Assembly: GCA_002385465.1 (NCBI GenBank)
Contig: DGDN01000008.1
Span: 2,068 to 20,808 of the forward strand
Reading direction: 5' to 3'
DNA length: 18,741 bases
Source: Candidatus Fermentithermobacillaceae bacterium UBA3951
Lineage (GTDB): Bacteria > Bacillota > Sulfobacillia > Fermentithermobacillales > Fermentithermobacillaceae
The translations under genes and the position numbers were made by a program. Shown one piece after another: positions 6,192 to 13,557 of the stretch. The notes under the pieces were generated by a model. It ran no database searches and had not been told where the DNA came from. It saw only the letters and a program-made list of their open reading frames with translations. Numbering within the stretch: the first letter of the stretch is position 1; every line of letters begins with the position of its first letter.

Positions 6192-8396
6192 TCACTCCTC
6201 CAATCCCACTTGGTAGTCGTAGATCATCCGGGAGAGCTGCCCTATGAGTTCAAATCCGGCTTCCACATCGTCGTGTCCCTGAGACATGACGGAGAGGATG
6301 TAGGGGTGGTTTGCGTAGATGATCCCTACATCGTCGGCAACGCCCATAATGTCGCCTTCTTTGTGGGCCACTACGACCTCATCGATGTACCGGTTTAGTC
6401 CCGTGTTCCAGACCGTATTGGCCAGGTCGAATATGAGCTTTCCGCCTTCGGGGTTTTCCTTCGCGAAGTTCAGGGCCGCCTCCATGTATACGGCGTTGTC
6501 TTTTGCGGTGGAGATGTTCTGCCCGCCGGGATAGACGTTTTCGCCTCCCAGTCCCCACATGAACGAGATCAGGTTTTCTTTACCGAGCCTCCGCTCGAGC
6601 ATTTTCCATGCCACGTTGTCGCTGTCTCTTATCGCTTTTTCGCAGAGTTCCCGGATGGTGAAAGTGTCTCCGTCTCTTGCCGTGTACTGCATGGTGCCCG
6701 CACCGCTGCGCCAGTCGCGGTCGGAGTAATAGGTAAGCCTTTCGTCCCAGGAGAGCTTTCCCTGGCTTACCAGGTTGCTGGCATAAAGGACCACGGCCAC
6801 CTTTACCGTGCTCGCAGCGGGTATGGCGGCCTTTTCGTTCACTCCGAAGGTCTTCCCTGAGGTGAGGTCCTTGAAGTACACTCCCCACTCGGCCGTCTGG
6901 GACGCGACCCATTCTTCCACCTGTTTCCTGAGGGGCTCGTAGTCGGGATCCCAGGGTGGAGCCGATTCAAGTTTTTTCATGGTCTCGCTCAAGAACTGGG
7001 CGTACTCGGACCTTTGTCTGAAGACCCGCCAGATGACGCCGGTCCCAGGCACTGCGTTCGGTACCTGCCCGTTTATCTCAAACACGCCGAAGTCTACAAT
7101 GTACATGCTTCCATCGGGTCCGAACTTCACATCGATGGGATGGTTCAGCCCGGAGAGGTTCCTGCCCGCCGGCTTGCGGCTCCGGTTGTAGGCGAAATCC
7201 TCCACTTTTCCTGTGGCGAGGTCGAGGGTCACGACCTTGCTTCCCGTTATCTCGCCGACGACACCGGTGGCAGGATCTCCGGCGCCGAAAGCGGCGATAA
7301 ACATCTTGCCTTCTCCGTCAAACCCTCTAGGAGCGAAATCGAACTTCATCGCCGCCGTGTGGGGTTTGAGGGTAGCGAGGGGCTCCTCTACGGGCGGGTG
7401 TTCCGCCATGAGGAAGGCCGTGGCAGCGTCTTGGGCGGAAGATCGAAACCCCATGTCGGTGATTGGGATACCCGCCACGTAGTCGGGCCATCCGTACCAG
7501 CCGTCCCGGACGATCTCGTACACGACGTCGGGAGCGTTGGCCACAGGCCTCACTCCCCGGTCGTCATACCCTTGGTCGATGGCGATGAGCCTTCCCGACG
7601 GGTCGAAACGAAGGCCAAACGGGTTTCTGAGCCCCCATGCGTAGACTTCGGGGTCTTGTCCGTCCGGCCTTACCCGGAGAACTACGCCGCTTGCCTTCAG
7701 GTTGCCGGGGATGACCTGTCCGGGAGATGTGGGAGTCCCGAACGGTGAAAACCCGCCCGTGACCGCTTTGTCGGCAGGGTTAGGCGTCCTGAGGTCTACC
7801 GCCTCGTAGTTTCTGCCGGTTAGCTTTACATCTTTGGCCGGCACATCATGGAGGTCCGGATTGTCCGTCACCCAACCGAACCGGAAATTGTCGTCGCCGA
7901 CGACTCCCGAGTTTGTCACGGTCCCGTTGCCTACATAGACCCAGCCTTCTTGGTCGAAGGCGATTTCTCCGGTGTAGTGGTCTCCTGAAGGCAGCTCCGT
8001 GAGAAGGTCGACGCGCGCGCCGTCTCTTATCACAGAGAGAGTGCCTCTGTGGGCTACGTACATCTCACTTTCTCTGAACTTCACATCGGTGGCGGGGGAA
8101 TTGAGGCCGTCGACCACGGTTGTCGGGGTCCCGTTTTCAATGCGCAACACCCTGCCGGGCCCCACTTCCTTGGGACCGTAGGCGTATCCCGCTTCCAAGA
8201 CGTGCATCCTGCCTTCTTCATCCCAGGCTATGGACGTAGGGAAAGTCAGCCCCGTAACCACGGGTTCTATCCTGTAACCGCCCGGGAGCATGACCTCGAC
8301 CGTTTCTTCCGCTTGCAGCGGGGTGAACTTCAGTGTAACGATGGACACCACGACAAAAGCCGCAAGGAGTAGGATCAAGAACAGCCTCTTCGTCAT
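6192..8396 (-). CDS. Exported fusion: sorbosone/glucose-dehydrogenase-like beta-propeller plus class A beta-lactamase-like serine hydrolase
   Basis: A signal peptide or anchor (MTKRLFLILLLAAFVVVSIV) opens the 734-residue protein, placing it outside the membrane. Residues about 36-460 match the PQQ-dependent glucose/sorbosone dehydrogenase propeller: GDHYTGEIAFDQEGWVYVG (138-156, H140 at the catalytic-base position), AWGLRNPFGLRF (253-264), DGWYGWPDYVAG (298-309) and LNHPIDVKFGPDGSMYIVD (417-435). A linker (about 461-500) leads to a serine hydrolase domain with SxxK S529-K532, SDN S592-N594 and HKEG 678-681 in place of KTG. No Glu166-type Omega loop is clear, so a peptidase or esterase is as likely as a beta-lactamase. 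The start ATG overlaps the preceding stop as ATGA. PQQ use is unproven, and no PQQ genes are visible. Confidence 0.85.
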   Translation of the reverse strand: MTKRLFLILLLAAFVVVSIVTLKFTPLQAEETVEVMLPGGYRIEPVVTGLTFPTSIAWDEEGRMHVLEAGYAYGPKEVGPGRVLRIENGTPTTVVDGLNSPATDVKFRESEMYVAHRGTLSVIRDGARVDLLTELPSGDHYTGEIAFDQEGWVYVGNGTVTNSGVVGDDNFRFGWVTDNPDLHDVPAKDVKLTGRNYEAVDLRTPNPADKAVTGGFSPFGTPTSPGQVIPGNLKASGVVLRVRPDGQDPEVYAWGLRNPFGLRFDPSGRLIAIDQGYDDRGVRPVANAPDVVYEIVRDGWYGWPDYVAGIPITDMGFRSSAQDAATAFLMAEHPPVEEPLATLKPHTAAMKFDFAPRGFDGEGKMFIAAFGAGDPATGVVGEITGSKVVTLDLATGKVEDFAYNRSRKPAGRNLSGLNHPIDVKFGPDGSMYIVDFGVFEINGQVPNAVPGTGVIWRVFRQRSEYAQFLSETMKKLESAPPWDPDYEPLRKQVEEWVASQTAEWGVYFKDLTSGKTFGVNEKAAIPAASTVKVAVVLYASNLVSQGKLSWDERLTYYSDRDWRSGAGTMQYTARDGDTFTIRELCEKAIRDSDNVAWKMLERRLGKENLISFMWGLGGENVYPGGQNISTAKDNAVYMEAALNFAKENPEGGKLIFDLANTVWNTGLNRYIDEVVVAHKEGDIMGVADDVGIIYANHPYILSVMSQGHDDVEAGFELIGQLSRMIYDYQVGLEE

Positions 8397-8821
8397 TCTG
8401 CTCGCCGCCTTTCAGGGATTCTCTCACGGAATGCATGAAAGACCTCGCCCAGGACAAGTCCGTAAGCCAAATACGCGGCCAGCACCTTGAGCCACCTGGA
8501 GGCGAGGGTGTACTGGGGAGGAAGCCCGATCCAGAGTGGGACCAGGGTGAGCGGCCCTACAACCCATGCGATCAAGCCCGTAATGAGGCCGCCCGCCACC
8601 GCGCTCCCTCGCTCCGGGAGGAGCGCTCTGGCGACGAAGGCGAACGCTACGCCGAAGATGAGGGAGATGATGAGGTGGGGAATCCACCCGGTAGACGGAT
8701 TTGGCGGGAGGGAAAGGAGGAGGCTGAGCGGGGCGAGTACCCACATAAGCTGCAGCATCAAACCTGATACCAATCCTGCCACAAGGCCGGCGAACACTCC
8801 GGCGTACAAGGTCTGTCCCAC
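8393..8821 (-). CDS. Small four-helix membrane protein with two similar halves
   Basis: I do not recognise a named family. The 142-residue protein has about four hydrophobic segments and an Arg-rich C-terminal tail (RERIPERRRAE). The halves resemble each other: residues 11-64 (AGLVAGLVSGLM..., then LPPNPSTGW) and 77-131 (AGGLITGLIAWV..., then LPPQYTLASRW). Each half has Gly-Leu repeats, a Pro-Leu-containing helix, an LPP loop, a Trp, and a second helix. This suggests an internal duplication of a two-helix unit. The GTG start is preceded by GAAGGGA with a gap of about 9 nt. The stop overlaps the start of the exported fusion protein by ATGA, so the two are translationally coupled and may act together at the membrane. 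Confidence 0.78.
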   Translation of the reverse strand: MGQTLYAGVFAGLVAGLVSGLMLQLMWVLAPLSLLLSLPPNPSTGWIPHLIISLIFGVAFAFVARALLPERGSAVAGGLITGLIAWVVGPLTLVPLWIGLPPQYTLASRWLKVLAAYLAYGLVLGEVFHAFRERIPERRRAE

Positions 8822-9003
8822 GCCTTGATCCCTTCTTTCGAGCGAAGATTAGCCGGAACTTGGATGCGTCCTTACTTCCCGTTCACGTCTAGTATTGAGG
8901 ATTTGGCTTTGGGTAATGCCTTCTTCAAGAAGATGCCTGTCTTGAGGGCGCAAGGTTCGGGGTGTTCACGGCGCCGGAGCCCCGGCATGAGGTGGTGGGA
9001 CCT
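8822..9003. other. Gene-free spacer upstream of the membrane-protein operon
   Basis: It holds a perfect 6-1-6 palindrome, CTTCTT-C-AAGAAG (8920-8932), and a GC-rich hairpin, GCCGG-AGCC-CCGGC, near 8974-8987 after the HEPN-like gene. The latter has no T-run and is at best a weak terminator. No convincing -35/-10 pair was found on the minus strand. Confidence 0.35.
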
Positions 9004-9558
9004 TCACGGGTGTGCCTTGTGAGAACGGCTCCTTGCGCTTTTTCTCTTGTTCCTGGCTCTTAGGGCGTTTTCGAGTCTACCGGACAGGCACTCGCAGGCG
9101 ATTTCCAGGACTTTATAGGATATGTCCAGGTGTTTCTCAGTGATGGCCTGACCGGGGTATTCGCGCAGGTAGATTCCCGGATGAATCAGGTTCCGGATGA
9201 CCCTTACCACTTCGATGTAGTCGCCTACCTTGGCATCATGAGGGTCAAGGTTTTCTATTTCCCTGTGGCTTGAGGGAAGCCAGCCTAAGTTGCGGGCTAT
9301 AAAGAGCAGTTGGGATAATCCCCATTCCCTTCTCGGTCTCGACAGCTCTTTGGCCCTGGACTTCCGCTTGAACTCGGCCACTTCCCGTGCGAAGCACTCT
9401 GCCATGGCGAGAAGGGCGGCTTCCAGAGCCGATGCCAAAAGGACGCAGCTTGCCAAGTAAGCACCGGATTCCCTGCAACGCTCCGCTTCATCTCTGTAGA
9501 AAGTAAAAAGGGCTATGATCTCGCAAAGTGAGGTTACGCTTCCTTTGTCATCCTCCAA
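9004..9558 (-). CDS. HEPN-like all-helical protein of unknown function
   Basis: The protein (184 residues from TTG 9558) is predicted mostly helical. The segment YLASCVLLASALEAALLAMAE and a later VRVIRNLIHPGIYLREYPG are the features seen in DUF4145/HEPN-like proteins, where an Arg...His pair on one helix can form an RNase site. Here the motif is R-N-L-I-H-P (one residue shorter than the common R-x4-H), with another Arg three residues earlier giving R-x6-H. The C-terminus is strongly basic (RARNKRKSARSRSHKAHP), compatible with nucleic-acid binding. No nucleotidyltransferase (MNT) partner is adjacent. The TTG start follows GGAGGG by 9 nt; another TTG at 9597 has no ribosome binding site. It lies 43 bp after degV, probably in one transcript. 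Confidence 0.6.
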   Translation of the reverse strand: MEDDKGSVTSLCEIIALFTFYRDEAERCRESGAYLASCVLLASALEAALLAMAECFAREVAEFKRKSRAKELSRPRREWGLSQLLFIARNLGWLPSSHREIENLDPHDAKVGDYIEVVRVIRNLIHPGIYLREYPGQAITEKHLDISYKVLEIACECLSGRLENALRARNKRKSARSRSHKAHP

Positions 9559-9601
9559 CGGATGGTTCCCTCCGACAGCCTCCTTGTCTCCTATCAAGTT
9601 T

Positions 9602-10459
9602 TTACAGTGTATAGAGGACTATTCCTATGAGGCCAGGGCCCCCGTGCACGGCAAGTGTCGGACCCGCTTCTCCGACTATGAGTTCTTTGACGTTGAGATG
9701 CTTCTTCACGCGCTCTGCGAACGCTTTGGCCGCCTCAGGCGCGTTGGCATGGATTACGGCGACAACGGCAGGCCGCTTCCCTGCGACTCCGTGGGCAAGT
9801 TCCAGCAACCTCGCAAGGGCTCTTGGGAAAGTACGGACCTGGTCTACTACGCTGATCATCCCGTCTTTGATTTCGAGGACAGGCTTGATGGACAAAAGGG
9901 ATGCAAGAGCGGCCTTGCCGCGGCTTACCCGGCCGCTTTTCCGCAAGTACTTCAGGGTGGGTATGGCGGCGAACGCAAAGATGCGGGATTTTAGCGAGTC
10001 AAGTCTCGCCAGTATTTCGTCTTTCTTAAGCCCCCTCAGGGCGCACCGGGCTGCTTCCAGAACAAGAAACCCTACTCCCATGGAGACCGATCCCGAGTCG
10101 TAGACCGTTATGTTTGCCTCGGGGACCGATCTCGCCGCCAGCGAAGCTACCGAGAATGTAGCGCTGGCCGCAGACGCTATGTGGATAGATATGATGTCCT
10201 TGAATTTCTGTGCGAGCCTTCGGTACACTTCGACGAAGTCGCTGGGAGGAGGGGCGGATGTGCTGGGCATGTGAGGTCCGTCGAGCCTCCTGTAGAAATC
10301 ACCTACTGTGAGGTCGATACCTTCTTTCAAAGACTCATCGCCTATTTGCACCCAGATGGGTACCAGCGAGATACCGTATTGGCTCCTAAGTTCTTCCGGA
10401 ATACTGGACGCGCTGTCTGATACGACGGATACCTCTGGTTCGGCCGATTCGTGTGTCAT
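9602..10459 (-). CDS. DegV-family fatty-acid-binding protein (FakB-like)
   Basis: DegV/FakB proteins bind a fatty acid and present it to a FakA kinase. This 285-residue protein has the family landmarks: VVSDSASSIP (12-21), the MPSTSAPPPSDF segment (64-75), IHIASAASATFSVA (92-105), VYDSGSVSMGVGF (119-131), IPTLKYLRKSGRVSRGKA (166-183) and the closing VHGGPGLIGI (271-280) that lines the carboxylate site. The ATG start is preceded by AAAGGAGC with an 8-nt gap; the frame extends 45 codons upstream, but without support. No fakA (DAK-domain) gene lies in the window. It is divergent from comEA and upstream of the HEPN-like gene. Confidence 0.9.
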   Translation of the reverse strand: MTHESAEPEVSVVSDSASSIPEELRSQYGISLVPIWVQIGDESLKEGIDLTVGDFYRRLDGPHMPSTSAPPPSDFVEVYRRLAQKFKDIISIHIASAASATFSVASLAARSVPEANITVYDSGSVSMGVGFLVLEAARCALRGLKKDEILARLDSLKSRIFAFAAIPTLKYLRKSGRVSRGKAALASLLSIKPVLEIKDGMISVVDQVRTFPRALARLLELAHGVAGKRPAVVAVIHANAPEAAKAFAERVKKHLNVKELIVGEAGPTLAVHGGPGLIGIVLYTL

Positions 10460-10579
10460 GTTGTTAGCTCCTTTGAATGGGATTTCTCCGGGAAATCCTG
10501 CACTTCCTGCATAGAGACGAAGGTAAGCTGCGCTATCGCATGTTGGGACAGCGGGGTGAGGGTCTTGACCGCGGATATT

Positions 10580-10599
10580 GGTATATATTGCCATATACC
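10580..10599. promoter_or_regulatory. 7-6-7 palindrome between degV and comEA
   Basis: GGTATAT (10580-10586) and ATATACC (10593-10599) are perfect reverse complements around a 6-nt centre. TTGACC (10565-10570) lies just to its left. The site sits in the divergent promoter region 25 bp before the comEA start, a place typical for an operator. No clean -10 box at standard spacing was found. Confidence 0.4.
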
Positions 10600-10623
10600 G
10601 TGTGCCCGTGGTACGATCCTGTC

Positions 10624-11277
10624 ATGCACCGTAGGCTTGATATCCTCATCTACATCGTGTCCGCGGTTTTCCTGATCGGCGCCTTAAGCATCTGGTGGCA
10701 AGGGGTACGGCCGCCCGGAGCCTCCGGAGACTTGGAAGTCCTGGGTCCCGTTCCTGGCACGGAAGTACCGCCACAAGGAGAGCCCGAGCCTCCGGAGGAG
10801 CCCGCGACCGTAGTAGTGCACGTAGGAGGGGCAGTCAAGTCCCCCGGCGTCTACCGCCTGAAAGAGGGTCAGCGGGTCTATGAAGCGGTTGCCCTGGCGG
10901 AGCCCGAAGAAGACGCCGACCTTGACCTCTTGAACCTGGCGGCGGTCCTAAACGATTCCCAGCGCATAATCGTACCCAGGAAGGGGGAGGCTCTACGCCC
11001 CGGCAACGACCCGCCACCAGTTCCGGGAGGAGGATACGGAGCGGGATCGGGTTCTTCCGGCTCCGGCACAGTTACTCCGTCATATCCCCTCAACGTGAAT
11101 ACTGCTTCTCAAAAGGAACTCGAGACGCTTCCCGGGATCGGCCCCGTCCTTGCACGTGCCATCATCGACTACAGGGAGAGATGCGGGCCTTTCAGGAAAC
11201 TTGAGGACCTCCTCAATGTCTCGGGGGTAGGCGAGAAGATCTTAGCCAGGATATCCGATTACCTCGTGGCGCAGTGA
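10624..11277 (+). CDS. comEA: ComEA-type DNA-binding protein (SLBB plus helix-hairpin-helix)
   Basis: ComEA binds incoming double-stranded DNA at the cell surface during transformation. The 217-residue protein has a membrane anchor (ILIYIVSAVFLIGALSIWW, 7-25), a Pro/Glu-rich spacer, an SLBB domain (62-118, VVVHVGGAVKSPGVYRL at its start), a Gly/Ser/Pro linker (122-155), and a double helix-hairpin-helix module (156-215) with LPGIG (169-173) and VSGVG (199-203). Domain order and length match ComEA exactly. The ATG was chosen because the anchor follows directly; the ribosome binding site is weak, and the upstream open frame (to 10477) is not protein-like. comEC and comEB do not follow; groESL does, so the gene stands alone. 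An 8-bp hairpin without a T-run lies at 11309-11327. Confidence 0.9.
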   Translation: MHRRLDILIYIVSAVFLIGALSIWWQGVRPPGASGDLEVLGPVPGTEVPPQGEPEPPEEPATVVVHVGGAVKSPGVYRLKEGQRVYEAVALAEPEEDADLDLLNLAAVLNDSQRIIVPRKGEALRPGNDPPPVPGGGYGAGSGSSGSGTVTPSYPLNVNTASQKELETLPGIGPVLARAIIDYRERCGPFRKLEDLLNVSGVGEKILARISDYLVAQ

Positions 11278-11374
11278 ACGCTCCTCATCCGTTCTCTCTT
11301 AAGCACCGGGAAAATGAACCATTTTCCTCAAGATTGCCCCGCGCTAGGACCCGGAGCACTCAGGCAATGACTTG

Positions 11375-11404
11375 TTGACAACCCGCTTTTTGCCTCACTA
11401 TAAT
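11375..11404 (+). promoter_or_regulatory. Consensus sigma-A promoter of groESL
   Basis: TTGACA (11375-11380) and TATAAT (11399-11404) are both perfect, with an 18-bp spacer. Transcription should begin near 11411, so the CIRCE element lies at the very 5' end of the mRNA and over the start site. Confidence 0.9.
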
Positions 11405-11413
11405 ATCCCTCGG

Positions 11414-11440
11414 TTAGCACTCGCACCGCTTGAGTGCTAA
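11414..11440. promoter_or_regulatory. CIRCE element, HrcA operator
   Basis: TTAGCACTC (11414-11422), 9-nt spacer, GAGTGCTAA (11432-11440): an exact match to the CIRCE consensus. HrcA binds it and represses groESL until heat stress titrates GroEL. hrcA is not in this window. Confidence 0.97.
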
Positions 11441-11486
11441 CAACAGGGTAAGAGCCCACAACTACCTTCAAAGGGGGTCATTCTTG

Positions 11487-11780
11487 GTGGTGTTGAAGCC
11501 TCTAGCTGACCGCGTGGTCGTGAAGCCGATCCAAGCGGAAGAGAAGACCAAGGGAGGTATCGTTCTTCCCGATACCGCCAAAGACAAGCCGCAAGAGGGC
11601 GAAGTGATCGCCGTCGGCACCGGCCGGATCCTTGACAACGGGACCAAGCTTCCTCTCGAAGTCAAGGTCGGCGACAGAGTGGTCTACTCCAAGTACAGCG
11701 GCAGCGAGATCAAGATCGATGGCGAGGAGTACCTCATCATCCGTGAGAGCGATGTTCTCGCCATAAGGCAGAAAGACTAG
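11487..11780 (+). CDS. groES: Co-chaperonin GroES
   Basis: GroES caps the GroEL cavity as a heptameric lid. The 97-residue protein begins VLKPLADRVVVKP and contains the mobile loop region EEKTKGGIVLPDTAKDKPQ and the conserved YLIIRESDVLAI near its end. All are standard. Four possible starts lie in a row (TTG 11484, GTG 11487, GTG 11490, TTG 11493) after AAAGGGGG (11470-11477). GTG 11487 gives the usual M-x-LKPL beginning with 9 nt spacing, but TTG 11484 is nearly as good. First gene of the CIRCE-controlled operon; groEL starts 54 bp after its stop. Confidence 0.95.
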   Translation: MVLKPLADRVVVKPIQAEEKTKGGIVLPDTAKDKPQEGEVIAVGTGRILDNGTKLPLEVKVGDRVVYSKYSGSEIKIDGEEYLIIRESDVLAIRQKD

Positions 11781-11834
11781 CCGTTCTTAAGGGGCTTCCC
11801 GTTACGACTATCTAACTAGGAGGGACTAACTGAA

Positions 11835-13457
11835 GTGCCCGCAAAGATGATTGCGTACGACGTCGAGGCGCGCAAAGCCCTCGAAGCCGGAGTCGCCGCC
11901 GTGGCCAACGCGGTGAAGGTAACCCTGGGTCCCAAGGGCCGCAATGTCGTCCTGGACCGCAAGTTCGGGTCTCCGGTAATCACCAAAGACGGCGTTACCG
12001 TCGCCAAAGAAATCGAGCTTTCGGATCCTTATGAGAATATGGGTGCCCAGCTCTGCCGCGAGGTCGCCAGCAAGACAAACGATGTGGCAGGAGACGGGAC
12101 CACCACCGCGACGGTCCTTGCCCATGCCATCGTCCGCGAAGGCATGAAGAACGTAGCAGCAGGCGCAAACCCCATCTTCCTGAAGAGGGGAATTGACAAA
12201 GCTGTCGCGAGGGCCGTCGAAGAGATGAAAAAGATGGCCATCCCGGTCGAGAGCAAGGAAGACATTGCGAACATAGCCGCCAACGCAGGAAACGACAAGG
12301 AAATCGGCAGCCTCATAGCCGATGCCATGGATAAGGTGGGTAAGGACGGAGTCATTACCATCGAGGAGTCCAAGGGAACCGCTACCACCGTTGAAGTTGT
12401 TGAAGGTATGGAGTTCGACCGCGGCTACCTCTCGGGGTATTTTGTCACCAATACCGAGGCCATGGTGGCCGAGCTCAACGACCCCTACATCCTCATCTAC
12501 GAGAAGAAGATCTCTGCGGTCGCCGACATCCTGCCCCTTCTTGAGAAGGTCGCGAGGAGCGGCAGGCCTCTCTTGATTATCGCCGAGGACCTTGAGGGTG
12601 AGGCGCTTGCAACTCTCGTCCTTAACAAGATCCGCGGCACTTTGAGTGTCTGCGCAGTCAAGGCTCCCGGATTCGGAGACAGGCGCAAGGCCATGCTGGG
12701 CGACATCGCGGTCCTGACCGGCGGCCAGTTCATCTCGGAAGACCTCGGCGTGAAGCTGGAGAACGTAGAGCTCGATATGCTTGGCCAGTGCGCCAGGGTC
12801 AAGGTCGCCAAGGAGAAGACCACTATCGTCGAAGGTAAGGGCTCCAAGGAGGATATCGAGGCCCGCATTAACCAGATCCGCAAGGAGCTCGAAGAAACCG
12901 ATTCCGATTACGATCGCGAGAAACTCCAGGAAAGGCTCGCCAAGCTCGCAGGCGGAGTCGCCGTCATCAAGGTCGGCGCTGCTTCAGAGACCGAGCTCAA
13001 GGAGAAGAAGCACCGCTTTGAGGATGCCCTCTCGGCCACAAGGGCCGGTGTCGAGGAAGGCATGATCCCGGGCGGCGGCACTATTTTCATCAACGTAGCA
13101 CCCGTAATCGATGAGCTCGATCTAAGCGGCGACGAGAAAGTGGGCGCCCAGATCGTGAAGAGGGCCCTTGAGGAACCGCTCAGGCAGATCGCCTACAACG
13201 CAGGCCTTGAAGGTTCTGTCATCGTCGAGAAGGTAAAGGCCGAGAACAAGAAGGGCTGGGGCCTTGAGGTCGTCTCGGGTGAGTTCATTGACCTCGCCAA
13301 GAACGGCGTAGTCGACCCGCTGAAGGTCGTCCGTTCCGCTCTGGAGAACGCCGCTTCGGTGGCGTCCATGGTCCTCACCACCGACTGCCTGGTCGCCGAG
13401 AAACCCGAGAAGGAGAAGACCCCGCCGTATCCGCCCGGCCCGGATATGGATTATTAA
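11835..13457 (+). CDS. groEL: Chaperonin GroEL (HSP60)
   Basis: The ATP-driven folding chaperonin, 540 residues. Visible signatures include the start AKMIAYDVEARKAL, LGPKGRNVVLD (31-41), the ATPase motif GDGTT with D87 (86-90), and PGGGT in the later equatorial part. The C-terminal tail is unusual: after VAEKPEKEKT it reads PPYPPGPDMDY, rich in Pro and ending in Tyr. The Gly-Gly-Met repeats that normally hang inside the cavity are absent. The start is GTG, 10 nt after AGGAGGG; ATG at codon 5 is an alternative but would remove conserved residues. Co-transcribed with groES under HrcA. Confidence 0.97.
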   Translation: MPAKMIAYDVEARKALEAGVAAVANAVKVTLGPKGRNVVLDRKFGSPVITKDGVTVAKEIELSDPYENMGAQLCREVASKTNDVAGDGTTTATVLAHAIVREGMKNVAAGANPIFLKRGIDKAVARAVEEMKKMAIPVESKEDIANIAANAGNDKEIGSLIADAMDKVGKDGVITIEESKGTATTVEVVEGMEFDRGYLSGYFVTNTEAMVAELNDPYILIYEKKISAVADILPLLEKVARSGRPLLIIAEDLEGEALATLVLNKIRGTLSVCAVKAPGFGDRRKAMLGDIAVLTGGQFISEDLGVKLENVELDMLGQCARVKVAKEKTTIVEGKGSKEDIEARINQIRKELEETDSDYDREKLQERLAKLAGGVAVIKVGAASETELKEKKHRFEDALSATRAGVEEGMIPGGGTIFINVAPVIDELDLSGDEKVGAQIVKRALEEPLRQIAYNAGLEGSVIVEKVKAENKKGWGLEVVSGEFIDLAKNGVVDPLKVVRSALENAASVASMVLTTDCLVAEKPEKEKTPPYPPGPDMDY

Positions 13458-13480
13458 GGACAGCGGTTTAACCATAAGCA

Positions 13481-13508
13481 AGGCCCGGGAGGTTAGCCTT
13501 CCGGGCCT
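13481..13508. terminator. Hairpin between groEL and the permease gene
   Basis: AGGCCCGGGAGG pairs with CCTTCCGGGCCT over 12 bp (one G-T) around a TTAG tetraloop. It sits 23 bp after the groEL stop and 49 bp before the end of the convergent permease gene. The T-tract is poor on both sides (CATCATCTGCC on the plus strand), so it may be a weak bidirectional terminator or an mRNA-stabilising hairpin. Confidence 0.6.
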
Positions 13509-13557
13509 CATCATCTGCCTCTCGGCGATTCCCGCGTCACCTAGGGATGGCACACGT

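Noticed and set aside
7014..7748. 244-codon plus-strand frame inside the propeller gene
   Set aside because: It is antisense to clear propeller motifs and has no domain or ribosome binding site of its own.
11309..11327. Hairpin GGAAAATG-AAC-CATTTTCC as a comEA terminator
   Set aside because: Only 8 bp, A/T-rich, and not followed by a T-run, so not supported as a terminator.
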